Shown: positions 1 to 8,678 of the stretch, piece after piece
How positions within the stretch are numbered: the stretch's first letter is position 1
Layout: each line of letters starts with the position of its first letter
Assembly (NCBI GenBank): GCA_963837775.1
Contig: CAWIOX010000004.1
Span: forward strand, 558,001 to 622,000
Reading direction: 5' to 3'
Length of the DNA: 64,000 bases
Source: CAWIOX01 sp963837775
Lineage (GTDB): Bacteria; Pseudomonadota; Gammaproteobacteria; Burkholderiales; Burkholderiaceae_D
Notes under the pieces: model-generated
What the model saw: the letters and a program-made list of their open reading frames with translations, nothing else
What the model was told of the DNA's origin: nothing
Databases searched by the model: none
Made by a program: the position numbers and the translations under genes

Positions 1-395
1 AAACGCACAGCCTGCTTGGCTTGCTCAAAAACCTGGTCGGGTGTCATCCTCAGTTTTTTTTCCATATGCAACGGGGAAGTCGCAATGAAGGTATGAATGC
101 GCTTTCTTTCCGCCGGCGCCAATGCTTCGGCGGCACGAGAAATATCGCGGTCATTGGCGCGAGACAGCGAGCAAATGGTCGATTCCTTGATAATCCCAGA
201 AATCGCCTTGATAGACTCAAAATCGCCTTGCGATGCAGCAGCGAAACCGGCCTCAATCACATCCACCCGCATCCGTTCCAGTTGCTTGGCAATACGAATT
301 TTTTCATCTTTGGTCATTGACGCACCGGGAGATTGCTCGCCGTCACGCAGGGTGGTGTCAAAAATAATGAGCTTTTCTGCCGAATTCGAGACCAT
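1..395 (-). CDS. leuA: 2-isopropylmalate synthase, N-terminal part (cut by window edge)
   Basis: This is the first enzyme of leucine synthesis, joining acetyl-CoA and 2-oxoisovalerate in the cytoplasm. Reading leftward from an ATG at 395, about 131 codons stay open to the window edge. The start of the protein carries the family signature FDTTLRDGEQSPG near residues 10-22, which holds the metal-binding Asp and the Arg of the TIM-barrel active site, followed by a segment with VIEAGFAAAS. The C-terminal two thirds, including the regulatory domain, lie outside the window. It follows pssA with a 69-bp gap, the same order seen in relatives where ilvC, psd, pssA and leuA run together. Identity is secure; whether the rest is intact cannot be seen. 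Confidence 0.95.
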   Translation of the reverse strand, partial: MVSNSAEKLIIFDTTLRDGEQSPGASMTKDEKIRIAKQLERMRVDVIEAGFAAASQGDFESIKAISGIIKESTICSLSRANDRDISRAAEALAPAERKRIHTFIATSPLHMEKKLRMTPDQVFEQAKQAVR

Positions 396-464
396 GCTGT
401 ACTCCTTGGGAAAATACTGAAATATCTTTACTGACTGTGATAAATGATCAAATCCATTTTAATC

Positions 465-1346
465 TCAATGTAGGTCGTGATCATCCGCCTGTTCAGTTTC
501 TGTCTGGATGATGCTGACAGGCTTGCCCTTGAACAAGCGCCAGAAATACACAGCGTATCCGGACAAGCCATACAGCACGAACAAACCAAACAATACCTTT
601 GGCGGGTCGCTGGAAACGGCGACATACGCAAGCACAATAAGAAGCGGCGCAATGAAAGGAACCGACTTGCGGAAATTAATGTCCTTGAAACTATAAAATG
701 GAACATTGGTGACCATCGTCAGACCTGCAGACAAAGTGATGCACCATGAAAACCAGCGCAAGTCGGTACCGGCAAGCCCCAGATCATCCATTAGCCAGAC
801 AAAACCGGCGACCAGTGCCGCCGCCGCCGGGCTCGGAAGCCCCTGAAAATAGCGTTTATCGACGACCGTAATATTCGTATTGAAGCGTGCCAGTCGCAAA
901 GCTGCCCCGGCGCAATAGACAAATGCTGCAAGCCAGCCCAGCTTGCCCATACCGCGCAACGACCACTCATAAACAACGAGTGCCGGCGCCGCCCCGAAAG
1001 AAACCATGTCCGACAAACTGTCATATTGCGCCCCAAATTCGCTCTGGGTATTCGTCAGGCGTGCAACACGCCCATCCAGGCTGTCCAATACCATCGCGGC
1101 GAAAATCGCAATGGAAGCCTGATCAAATTTAAGGTTCATTGCCATAACAATGGCATAGAATCCACAGAACAAGGCTGCCGTAGTAAATGCATTGGGCAGC
1201 AGATAAATACCACGCCTTGGCATCGGGCGGGCGGGCATGTCAGAGCCGACTGGTCCAGATTGATGAGCAGCAAGTTTGTTTGCACGCAATGTTTTTGTGG
1301 AATTCACACCACTGCTTTTCGATTTACGACGATTAAAAGTTGCCAT
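465..1346 (-). CDS. pssA: CDP-diacylglycerol--serine O-phosphatidyltransferase
   Basis: This membrane enzyme makes phosphatidylserine from CDP-diacylglycerol and serine, the step before phosphatidylethanolamine. The 293-residue protein has a basic, probably cytosolic N-terminus of about 45 residues, then several hydrophobic helices. The CDP-alcohol phosphotransferase signature is complete at about residues 88-113: DGRVAR, then a Gly, then DSLSD, supplying the Asp residues that bind metal and substrate. It sits directly downstream of a collapsed psd gene, whose product would normally decarboxylate the phosphatidylserine made here. That makes the fate of this lipid in the cell an open question. 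The family assignment is firm. Confidence 0.95.
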   Translation of the reverse strand: MATFNRRKSKSSGVNSTKTLRANKLAAHQSGPVGSDMPARPMPRRGIYLLPNAFTTAALFCGFYAIVMAMNLKFDQASIAIFAAMVLDSLDGRVARLTNTQSEFGAQYDSLSDMVSFGAAPALVVYEWSLRGMGKLGWLAAFVYCAGAALRLARFNTNITVVDKRYFQGLPSPAAAALVAGFVWLMDDLGLAGTDLRWFSWCITLSAGLTMVTNVPFYSFKDINFRKSVPFIAPLLIVLAYVAVSSDPPKVLFGLFVLYGLSGYAVYFWRLFKGKPVSIIQTETEQADDHDLH

Positions 1347-1381
1347 TCGGATTCCGTTTTAAAATGCCAAAGAATGAGAAA

Positions 1382-1630
1382 TCAGAATTCAGCCAGAGTC
1401 ATTTCTACCGCTGAAACCTTAGCGCCGACCATCTTTGTCAGCGAAACATCCTGAGACAGATAAACGTCCACACTTGAATTAATCCGGCTAAGAACAGATC
1501 GGATTTCGGGATTAACAACAGCTGAGAAAAGAGAAAAGGCAAGCGCCAGAAAAGTCCAACCTTCGCGTGCGATGGCCGGCTGCGGGTAATTATTCAAATA
1601 CAACTCCTGAAATAGGGTCTGATGCCCCAT
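1382..1630 (-). pseudogene. psd: phosphatidylserine decarboxylase remnant with large internal deletion
   Basis: The 82-residue reading frame joins the two ends of a short-form phosphatidylserine decarboxylase (normally about 215 residues). Residues 13-37 (NNYPQPAIAREGWTFLALAF) match the usual N-terminus. Residues 48-82 (SSVDVYLS, then VGAKVSAVEMTLAEF) match the usual C-terminus. About 130 residues between them are gone, in frame. The self-cleavage motif, normally FGSRVDVYL, reads INSSVDVYL: the Gly before the cleavage Ser is lost, so the pyruvoyl cofactor should not form. The position before pssA is where psd lies in relatives. A possible SD (CAGGAG) precedes a TTG at about codon 10, so a short peptide may still be made, but not an active enzyme. 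Recognition of both ends is from memory of the family. Confidence 0.8.
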
Positions 1631-1872
1631 ATTGTGACGTACATTCTCTCTAGCAAGTATAACGTCAATTATATGCTACGAAAACCAAGCTATTTCCCGG
1701 CGGCTTCCAGCGCATTCCTATACCTCTGCTTGTCCAATGAACTGGCATTGTATTGCATAGATTTTCCCCGAGATAGTGAATGGCTAATCTGCCCGGGGTT
1801 CTGGTTTGCAGCAGGGTAGCAACCTAGGCAATGACAATTGAGCCGAACACTTGTTTATGATGAGTTTGATCG

Positions 1873-2607
1873 TCACTTGAATCTGACTCGTGCAGCTACT
1901 CGCATCATAAGGGTACTTGCTCCCGGCTCGAAACTGGCCTCTGCAACCGGCTCGTCCATTCTCGCAGACTTGGCCATCATTGTTGCTGCAGCATACGGTC
2001 GCCCCACATTTTCACTACCATCAAAATCGATACTCTCAATGACTGCATCTGTATCGCGGCGCCCCATTGCTCTGGCAATAACATGAACCCGCTCCATCAG
2101 ATGTTGATATGCTGCGTCAATTCGGCCGGCATCAAGACGCTTGTTTGCCTGATCGGACAAACCGAATGTCATGCCGCTCAGTGCCAGAATATTTTGCGCA
2201 GCAGAAACGGTACTGGACAATTTCTGCAAGTTCCCGGTCTTCAATTCCAAATATTGCCCAACACGCCAAGCTGTCAACTGGCGTTTTCGGGACGTATTTA
2301 TAGATTGCCCACGCTCTTCCGTATAAATCGGGTAAGTGTAATAGCCACGTGATGTCAATACTGCTTGTGGATCTTCCTTTTTGAGGACATCCATACCCAA
2401 GCGCATTTTCTGATTCACTCTGGAAGCTGCAGCGCCCTTATCTTTATCCTGTTCTTCAATTAAAAAAGTCGCATGAGCTTCATCATTGTCTGCCGTCACT
2501 TCCCCCGCAGCCTGAACTGAAACCATGATGCCAGGTATTGGCTGCTCTGCCCCCGTTACACAGCTAGCAGCACATAACAGAAAAATAGCAGTCAAGATTT
2601 TTTTCAT
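1873..2607 (-). CDS. SIMPL-domain (DUF541) periplasmic protein
   Basis: This is a SIMPL/DUF541-family protein, exported and of unclear function; relatives are linked to oxidative stress and outer-membrane maintenance. The start at 2607 is preferred over longer frames because GGAGAG stands just upstream and the protein then begins with a clear signal peptide (MKKILTAIFLLCAASC) cleaved near TGA-EQP. The mature protein of about 220 residues shows the family features: a start with VSVQAAGEVTADNDEAHATF and a late segment on characteristic pair-wise repeats ending in MMRVAARVRFK. It lies between the psd remnant and ilvC, with 242 bp without any convincing gene on its right-hand neighbour side toward psd. 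Confidence 0.8.
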   Translation of the reverse strand: MKKILTAIFLLCAASCVTGAEQPIPGIMVSVQAAGEVTADNDEAHATFLIEEQDKDKGAAASRVNQKMRLGMDVLKKEDPQAVLTSRGYYTYPIYTEERGQSINTSRKRQLTAWRVGQYLELKTGNLQKLSSTVSAAQNILALSGMTFGLSDQANKRLDAGRIDAAYQHLMERVHVIARAMGRRDTDAVIESIDFDGSENVGRPYAAATMMAKSARMDEPVAEASFEPGASTLMMRVAARVRFK

Positions 2608-2698
2608 CGTACTCTCCAAAGCTAAAAAGGGATGCACGTCACCGCACACCCCTTTTTTTTCTCATACAGTAACCCACAGAGGATTACTGCACTTCGAT

Positions 2699-3715
2699 TT
2701 AGTTTTTGGTTTGGTCAACCAATTTATTTTTCGCAATCCAAGGCATCATCGCACGCAGTTTGCTGCCAACTTCTTCAATTTGATGCTCAGCCGTCAAGCG
2801 ACGACGAGAAATCAGGGTTGGTGCACCAGCCTTGTTTTCCAGGATAAAACTCTTAGCATATTCGCCGGTCTGGATATCTTTCAAGCACTGACGCATGGCA
2901 TTTTTTGTATCTTCAGTCACTATGCGTGGACCGGTGACATACTCGCCGTACTCTGCATTGTTAGAAATCGAGTAGTTCATGTTGGCGATACCGCCCTCAT
3001 AAATCAGATCGACAATTAATTTCAACTCATGCAAGCATTCGAAGTAGGCCATTTCAGGAGCATAACCAGCTTCTACCAGCGTTTCAAAGCCAGCTTTGAT
3101 CAACTCTACTGCACCACCGCACAGGACAGCCTGTTCACCGAACAGATCTGTTTCGGTCTCTTCGCGGAAGTTGGTTTCAATGATACCGGCACGGCCGCCG
3201 CCATTTGCCATCGCATACGACAGGGCGATATCACGTGCAACGCCGGATTTATCCTGATATACAGCGATTAAATGTGGTACACCGCCACCTTGAGCGTAAG
3301 TGCCACGCACAGTATGACCTGGGGCTTTTGGTGCAATCATGATCACATCGAGATCAGCGCGCGGGACGACTTGACCATAGTGAACATTGAAGCCATGTGC
3401 AAAAGCCAAAACTGCACCTTGCTTAGCATGAGGTGCCACATTTTCATTATAGACTTGCGCAATATTTTCATCAGGCAACAAAATCATGATGACATCAGCA
3501 GCTTTCACTGCATCATTGACTTCTGCAACATTTAAACCGGCATTTTTTACCTTGTCCCATGATGCACCACCTTTACGCAGGCCAACAGTTACCTTGCAAC
3601 CGGAATCATTAAGATTTTGAGCATGTGCATGGCCTTGTGAACCGTAACCGATGATGGCAACATTTTTACCTTTGATCAGAGACAGGTCACAATCTTTATC
3701 GTAAAAAACTTTCAT
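2699..3715 (-). CDS. ilvC: ketol-acid reductoisomerase (NADP+)
   Basis: The enzyme converts acetolactate and acetohydroxybutyrate to dihydroxy acids in valine and isoleucine synthesis. The start MKVFYDKDC at 3715, preceded by AGGAAG, gives 338 residues, exactly the class I length; a longer open frame upstream is spurious. The dinucleotide-binding loop GYGSQGHAHA lies at residues 23-30 and following. The knotted C-terminal domain has the Mg-binding stretch with ETDLFGEQAVLCGG and FECLHELKLIVDLIYEGG. It follows ilvH by 40 bp on the same strand and is the last gene of the ilvB-ilvH-ilvC run. Confidence 0.97.
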   Translation of the reverse strand: MKVFYDKDCDLSLIKGKNVAIIGYGSQGHAHAQNLNDSGCKVTVGLRKGGASWDKVKNAGLNVAEVNDAVKAADVIMILLPDENIAQVYNENVAPHAKQGAVLAFAHGFNVHYGQVVPRADLDVIMIAPKAPGHTVRGTYAQGGGVPHLIAVYQDKSGVARDIALSYAMANGGGRAGIIETNFREETETDLFGEQAVLCGGAVELIKAGFETLVEAGYAPEMAYFECLHELKLIVDLIYEGGIANMNYSISNNAEYGEYVTGPRIVTEDTKNAMRQCLKDIQTGEYAKSFILENKAGAPTLISRRRLTAEHQIEEVGSKLRAMMPWIAKNKLVDQTKN

Positions 3716-3755
3716 TATTCTTCCTAAATCAAAAATTATAATAGAGATAATTAAA

Positions 3756-4247
3756 TCAAACTTTGAGGATACGCTCACCGCGACCAATACCAGAACCACC
3801 TGTACGAACTGTTTCCAAGATTGCCGTGCGTTCAATTGAATCAATGAACGCATCAAGCTTGCTCTTGTTACCAGTAAGTTCAATCGTATAGGTTTTCTCA
3901 GTAACATCGATAATACGACCACGGAAGATGTCTGCAGTACGCTTCATCTCTTCACGCTCTTTACCAACTGCCCGCACTTTAATGAGCATCAGCTCGCGCT
4001 CTATATGCGCACCCTCGGTCAGATCAACCACTTTCACCACTTCAATCAGGCGGTTCAAATGTTTGGTAATCTGCTCGATGATGTCATCAGAACCGCTGGT
4101 CACAATCGTCATGCGTGACAAGGTTGCGTCTTCAGTCGGCGCCACCGTCAATGTCTCGATATTGTAACCGCGCGCGGAAAACAAACCGACTACACGTGAT
4201 AATGCGCCAGCTTCGTTTTCCAATAAAACAGAAATGATGTGTCGCAT
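3756..4247 (-). CDS. ilvH: acetolactate synthase small (regulatory) subunit
   Basis: This 163-residue subunit binds valine and activates the catalytic subunit. The N-terminal ACT domain (about residues 1-78) begins MRHIISVLLENEAGALSRVVGLFSARGYNIETL (split here for length: MRHIISVLLENEAG, then ALSRVVGLFSARGYNIETL), the classic valine-binding fold. A C-terminal domain follows with RELMLIKVRA. Its ATG begins one base after the ilvB stop codon, so the two are translated in step as expected for a fixed-ratio complex. Confidence 0.97.
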   Translation of the reverse strand: MRHIISVLLENEAGALSRVVGLFSARGYNIETLTVAPTEDATLSRMTIVTSGSDDIIEQITKHLNRLIEVVKVVDLTEGAHIERELMLIKVRAVGKEREEMKRTADIFRGRIIDVTEKTYTIELTGNKSKLDAFIDSIERTAILETVRTGGSGIGRGERILKV

Positions 4248-4248
4248 A

Positions 4249-5964
4249 TTACAGATCCTCCGAACCCAAGAGCATTTCAGTCAGGCCCTTACCAGCCTTG
4301 ACCATCGGCCAGACATTTTCGGTTTGATCCGTAATGAAATTCATGAAAACCAATTTGTCTTTCATCGCAAACGCATCACGCATTGCACCATCAACATCAG
4401 AAGGCTTTTCAATTTTCATGCCAACATGGCCGTAAGCCTCTACCAGCTTGGTAAAGTCCGGCAATGAATCCATATACGATTCCGAATACCGTGAACCATA
4501 GTCGATTTGCTGCCACTGACGAACCATACCCAGGAAGCGATTATTCAGCAGGACGATTTTCGGTGTCAGGTGGTATTGCTTACAGGTCGCAAGTTCCTGT
4601 ATACACATTTGAATCGACGCCTCACCAGTCACGCAAGCAACCGTTGCATCAGGATTTGCCATCTGCACCCCCATTGCATACGGTAAACCGACGCCCATCG
4701 TCCCCAAACCACCGGAATTGATCCATCGACGTGGTTTATCAAATGGATAGTATTGTGCTGCCCACATTTGGTGCTGACCAACATCTGACGTGATGAAAGC
4801 ATCGCCTTTTGTGACTTCCCACAATTTTTGCACAACGGATTGTGGTTTGATGACTTCATTTGAAGTCGGATATTTCAGACAATCACGACTGCGCCATTCA
4901 TTGACCTGCTTCCACCATTCAGTCAGCGCTGTAGCATTAGGTTTGACCTCAGATGCATCAAGTTGGACAAGAAATTCTTGCAACACATCTTTCACATTAC
5001 CAACGATAGGAATATCAACCTTAACCCGCTTTGAAATCGAAGATGGGTCAATATCAATATGAATAATTTTGCGTGGATGAGATGAAAAATGTTTAGGATT
5101 GCCAATAACACGATCATCAAATCGGGCGCCAATAGCAATCAAGACGTCACAATGCTGCATGGCCATATTGGCTTCATAGGTACCGTGCATACCCGGCATA
5201 CCTACGTATTTATCACTGGATGCCTTATATGCTCCCAAGCCCATCAGCGTGTTGGTACATGGGAAGCCAAGTTTATCAACCAGTTTATTCAACTCAGGGG
5301 CAGCGTCCGCCAGAATCACGCCGCCACCCGTGTAAATCATCGGTCGATCGGCCTGCTGAAGCAACTGAACTGCCTTGCGAATCTGGCCAGAATGACCTTT
5401 ATCGACAGGCTTGTAAGAGCGCATTTCGAGTTCACGAGGATACTCATATACACACTTATGCATAGAGATATCCTTAGGAATATCCACTAAAACGGGACCA
5501 GGACGACCTGTCGTTGCAATGAAAAATGCCTTACGCATGGTCATTGCCAAATCCTTGACATCCTTGACAAGAAAATTATGTTTTACGCAAGGACGTGTAA
5601 TGCCGACCGTATCACATTCTTGAAAAGCATCCTGACCGATTGCGTGAGACGGCACTTGACCGGATATGACAACCATCGGAATGGAATCCATGTACGCGGT
5701 AGCCAAGCCAGTAACTGCATTGGTTACGCCAGGACCTGAGGTTACCAAAGCAACGCCGACTTTTTTTGAGCTGCGTGAATAAGCATCAGCTGCATGTACG
5801 GCAGCCTGTTCATGCCTAACTAGGATATGTTGGAATTTATTCTGATTGAAAATGGCATCGTAAATATAAAGTACCGAGCCACCGGGATAACCGAAAACGT
5901 GCTCAACGCCTTCTTCTGCCAAGCAGCGCACAACAATTTCTGCACCTGTGATTTCTACACTCAT
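4249..5964 (-). CDS. ilvB: acetolactate synthase large (catalytic) subunit
   Basis: This TPP- and FAD-dependent enzyme condenses pyruvate with pyruvate or 2-oxobutyrate, the first shared step to branched-chain amino acids. The protein has 571 residues, the normal length, with three domains. The N-terminal TPP domain has VFGYPGGSVLYIYD and the catalytic Glu in VRHEQAAVHAADAYSR. The C-terminal TPP motif, usually GDG then NN, reads GEASIQM with LLNNRFLGMVRQWQ; the Asp-to-Glu change keeps an acid, and related betaproteobacterial enzymes also have Glu here as far as I recall. AAGGA precedes the ATG. It heads the ilvBHC run, divergent from a sigma factor operon. Either ilvB or ilvI could be used as its name. 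Confidence 0.95.
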   Translation of the reverse strand: MSVEITGAEIVVRCLAEEGVEHVFGYPGGSVLYIYDAIFNQNKFQHILVRHEQAAVHAADAYSRSSKKVGVALVTSGPGVTNAVTGLATAYMDSIPMVVISGQVPSHAIGQDAFQECDTVGITRPCVKHNFLVKDVKDLAMTMRKAFFIATTGRPGPVLVDIPKDISMHKCVYEYPRELEMRSYKPVDKGHSGQIRKAVQLLQQADRPMIYTGGGVILADAAPELNKLVDKLGFPCTNTLMGLGAYKASSDKYVGMPGMHGTYEANMAMQHCDVLIAIGARFDDRVIGNPKHFSSHPRKIIHIDIDPSSISKRVKVDIPIVGNVKDVLQEFLVQLDASEVKPNATALTEWWKQVNEWRSRDCLKYPTSNEVIKPQSVVQKLWEVTKGDAFITSDVGQHQMWAAQYYPFDKPRRWINSGGLGTMGVGLPYAMGVQMANPDATVACVTGEASIQMCIQELATCKQYHLTPKIVLLNNRFLGMVRQWQQIDYGSRYSESYMDSLPDFTKLVEAYGHVGMKIEKPSDVDGAMRDAFAMKDKLVFMNFITDQTENVWPMVKAGKGLTEMLLGSEDL

Positions 5965-6440
5965 GCTACAGTCCTTTCAAGGTCCATTGGAGATTGATCG
6001 GATGCTCTCTCCTTACGAAATTGAGCAATGCAGCATTCTGAGACTTCCCTTTTTTGTGCGGTCACGTCGCCTCGTTGCACATCCATAGATATGATTCAAG
6101 GCAAACGCTAAACGCGACTCGTTCAGTCAGAGTTCATGCTACAGCGCTGCAAATTTCTCACGCTTTTGGCATGGGTTAGAGCAAACAGCTTTTCAATAGT
6201 AAAGCACGCCTTATTGGGAGTGGCATCATGCGCCGGGCTCAACAAGACAAAATACTTCGGGGTTACGAAGCGACTATCACGGTAATGCGTCGTGCCATTT
6301 TGGTCAAGTAAAATCCCTTTAGAATCAAGTCTTTTATTAAAAACAACGCACAATGAAGCTCATTTTTGCTAGGATTCGATCAGTTTGTAAAAAACAAACT
6401 AATTTATTCGCATTGAACCCCCAAACTACCCTCTTATCGC
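5965..6440 (-). other. 476-bp intergenic region between divergent ilvB and sigma factor gene
   Basis: No convincing gene was found. A 76-codon frame on the minus strand (6123-6353) starts only with TTG, has no SD and resembles nothing I know, so it is left out. The region must hold the promoters and any leader for ilvB. No leader peptide rich in Leu, Val or Ile codons was recognised. A 7-bp inverted repeat with a 5-base A spacer (AGTTTGT at 6382, ACAAACT ending at 6400) lies about 40 bp before the sigma factor start and could be an operator. Confidence 0.4.
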
Positions 6441-7010
6441 GTGGCAACTGACAAAGAACTCTCGAACTTCCTGGAAAACGTAGAACGCCGCGCCTTCAAA
6501 CAAGCCGTCTATGCCGTACGCAGAGATGAGTCTGCGCTTGATATTGTTCAAGATGCGATGATTAAACTCGCAGAAAAATATGGCGACAAACCAGCGGCTG
6601 AACTCCCATTGTTATTTCAACGCATATTACAAAATACAATCCACGATTATTTTCGTAGAGAAAAAGTACAGAATACTTGGATCAGCCTGTTTTCCAGCCT
6701 AAACAAACCGACCGACGTACACGATGATTTTGACGTCCTTGATACCTATGCCGCTGAAGAAGGCTCATCATCCGCTGAATCTAGTGTGGATAAAATTGAA
6801 CGTATTCAGGTACTAACATATATAGACGAAGAGGTACAAAAACTACCAGCGCGTCAACGAGAAGCCTTTCTCATGCGTTATTGGTACGATATGGACGTGG
6901 CTGAAACGGCCGCAGCGATGGGATGCACCGAAGGAAGCGTAAAAACTCACTGCTCCCGTGCAACACATGCTCTCGCCTTGTCACTGGCAGCCAAAGGAAT
7001 ACGATTATGA
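6441..7010 (+). CDS. ECF-type RNA polymerase sigma factor
   Basis: This 189-residue protein has the two helical domains of a small sigma-70 factor. Region 2 (about residues 15-80) has ALDIVQDAMIKLAEKYG and ILQNTIHDYFRREK. Region 4 (about 125-185) has the helix-turn-helix LPARQREAFLMRYW, then DVAETAAAMGCTEGSVKTH. An acidic, low-complexity linker (DDFDVLDTYAAEEGSSSAES) separates them. The GTG start at 6441 lacks a clear SD. It overlaps the next gene by ATGA, and that gene encodes a small membrane protein that may act as its anti-sigma factor. The gene set next to ilvB is common in Burkholderiales. The target genes are unknown. Confidence 0.88.
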   Translation: MATDKELSNFLENVERRAFKQAVYAVRRDESALDIVQDAMIKLAEKYGDKPAAELPLLFQRILQNTIHDYFRREKVQNTWISLFSSLNKPTDVHDDFDVLDTYAAEEGSSSAESSVDKIERIQVLTYIDEEVQKLPARQREAFLMRYWYDMDVAETAAAMGCTEGSVKTHCSRATHALALSLAAKGIRL

Positions 7011-7423
7011 ATTACTCAAAAGAAGCTGAAGATATTAATCTTGCTTATAAAGTGCGGCATGCACTAAATGAAAACTTAGATGTACTTCCACCAGAAATTA
7101 CTAATCGATTAAATTCGGCACGTAGTATTGCTTTATCACGCAAAAAAAATGATGCTCCGTTGCTCACTTTCAACATGCAAAGTGTGGTGGCGGGAAATAT
7201 TGGCACTTTTATGAACCGACCATTTCCATGGCTAGGGAGAATCGGTTTAGCCTTACCATTGCTGGCATTTATTATTGGCTTGGTCGGCATCTATGAATTT
7301 GAACAGCAACAACATATTTTTGAAACTGCTGAGATTGATGCTGCCGTTTTGTCGGATGAATTACCCTTGATAGCTTATCTGGACCATGGCTTCAATGCTT
7401 ATCTCGCTCAGCGAGAGGAATAA
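7007..7423 (+). CDS. DUF3619 single-span membrane protein, possible anti-sigma factor
   Basis: The 138-residue protein starts inside the sigma factor stop (ATGA), so it is probably translationally coupled. It has a soluble N-terminal stretch of about 70 residues, one membrane segment (about 73-95, IGLALPLLAFIIGLVGIYEF) and a short acidic outer tail. This layout and the position right after a sigma factor suggest an anti-sigma role, but no zinc-binding HxxxCxxC motif of classic ZAS domains is present. DUF3619 is known as a family and not, to my knowledge, characterised. The start at 7007 rather than an upstream ATG at 6923 is chosen because the latter lies deep in the sigma gene. Confidence 0.75.
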   Translation: MNYSKEAEDINLAYKVRHALNENLDVLPPEITNRLNSARSIALSRKKNDAPLLTFNMQSVVAGNIGTFMNRPFPWLGRIGLALPLLAFIIGLVGIYEFEQQQHIFETAEIDAAVLSDELPLIAYLDHGFNAYLAQREE

Positions 7424-7424
7424 T

Positions 7425-8066
7425 ATGCGGGGAAATCAATCTTCCATAACTATCCATAGTTTGTGGGCAGTATTTATTTTGACAATAACCCTAGCTACCT
7501 CTATACACGCCGCCCCAATAGAAGGTGCTGCGAGCATAGCAAGTAACATCACCACTAACACCACGAAACCTGCCGCCATATCCACAACAAAACCGTCCTG
7601 GATTGAATTAACCCCGGCACAACAACAAGCCCTTGCTCCTTTATCAACTGATTGGGATAAGTTTGATGCTGCAAGAAAGAAAAAATGGCTTGAAATTGGC
7701 AATAAATTTCCAAAAATGGCGCCAAATGAGCAACAGCGCGTACAAGAACGCATGCGCGAATGGATCAAACTTACACCAGAACAACGACATCTGGTGCGAG
7801 AAAATTATACACGTGCAAAAAAACTGAACCCATCTCAAAAATCGACTCAATGGGAAAATTATCAACAATTGTCTGAAGATCAGAAAAAAAAGCTTGCGGA
7901 CGAGGCGGCAGAAAAAAAACGTGTCGTAAATTTGCCAATTTCCCCACAAAATATGGGGAAAACTATTCATACGATCAAACCAAATTCTTCAGCCACGACC
8001 TCTGCTCCTGCGCAAAAAGCAAACCAAGCTCCACAGCAAGCTCCTATTGAACCTATCAAGAAATAA
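7425..8066 (+). CDS. DUF3106 exported protein
   Basis: The protein of 213 residues has a signal peptide (hydrophobic WAVFILTITLATSIHA, cleavage near HAA-PI) and then the DUF3106 repeats, in which WIELTPAQQQALAPL, WLEIGNKFPKMAPNEQQRVQ and WIKLTPEQRHLVRENY recur with a W-x-x-L-T/P-x-x-Q-Q spacing at about residues 60-150. The tail is rich in Ala, Pro and Gln. The repeats resemble the Q-rich helical repeats of periplasmic metal or stress sensors, so a role in sensing envelope state for the sigma factor is possible but unproven. It starts one base after the upstream stop codon. Confidence 0.75.
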   Translation: MRGNQSSITIHSLWAVFILTITLATSIHAAPIEGAASIASNITTNTTKPAAISTTKPSWIELTPAQQQALAPLSTDWDKFDAARKKKWLEIGNKFPKMAPNEQQRVQERMREWIKLTPEQRHLVRENYTRAKKLNPSQKSTQWENYQQLSEDQKKKLADEAAEKKRVVNLPISPQNMGKTIHTIKPNSSATTSAPAQKANQAPQQAPIEPIKK

Positions 8067-8071
8067 TTCTT

Positions 8072-8581
8072 TTGTTAAATTCCTACTCCCCCCCCTTACT
8101 TAAACGTCGTTTTATCTGCATGATTTATGAAGCGATGCTGCTATTCGGTGTCGTTTTTATTGCAGGCTGGATATTTGATACGCTGACACAAAGTCGCCAC
8201 GCATTAACGCTGCGCCACGCCCGACAATTCTGGCTTTTTATTGCATTGGGAGCCTATTTTGTTTTCTTTTGGCGTCGTGGCGGACAAACCTTAGCGATGA
8301 AAACTTGGCACATCAAGCTAATAGCGCCTAACCATGAAAATATTTCAATTACGAAAGCAATTATGCGCTATCTACTTGCCTGGATATGGTTTTTGCCAGC
8401 CATGGCTATTGATTATGCCCTTGGCTTAAAAGGTTGGAGCAGTATAGGCTTACTTGCTGCTGGAATTATTTTATGGGCAATTACCGCACTATTTGATAAA
8501 AATCATCAATTTTTACATGATCGCGTATTGGGAACCTATCTTATAAATTTCAGCAAGCCACCTAATAGCCATAAGGCTTAA
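8072..8581 (+). CDS. RDD-family membrane protein
   Basis: This 169-residue protein has the RDD-family pattern: SYSPPLLKRRFICMIYEAML, in which the conserved Arg-Arg pair precedes the first membrane helix, then a second helix near FWLFIALGAYFVFFWRRGGQT and a third near 110-150. The stretch RRGGQTLAMKTWHIKLI is typical. The TTG start at 8072 is chosen because the family N-terminus lies upstream of the first ATG (8120). It is five bases downstream of the DUF3106 stop, so it belongs to the sigma operon. Function is not established; some relatives are Na+/H+ antiporters or scaffolds. Confidence 0.8.
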   Translation: MLNSYSPPLLKRRFICMIYEAMLLFGVVFIAGWIFDTLTQSRHALTLRHARQFWLFIALGAYFVFFWRRGGQTLAMKTWHIKLIAPNHENISITKAIMRYLLAWIWFLPAMAIDYALGLKGWSSIGLLAAGIILWAITALFDKNHQFLHDRVLGTYLINFSKPPNSHKA

Positions 8582-8678
8582 GTTTTGCTTTGAAATTTTT
8601 GAGAAAGCACCACTTATTTTCCCCGGTATCTGCTGGCCGCTAACTTTAGCATTGGCATACTGTTTATACCCACTCAAC

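Noticed and set aside
1631..1872. Possible tRNA or small RNA between psd remnant and the SIMPL gene
   Set aside because: No cloverleaf, T-loop GTTC-like motif or terminator was found.
6123..6353. 76-codon minus-strand frame in the ilvB/sigma intergenic region as a gene or ilv leader peptide
   Set aside because: Starts only with TTG, has no SD, no run of Leu/Val/Ile codons and no family likeness; it is best seen as chance.
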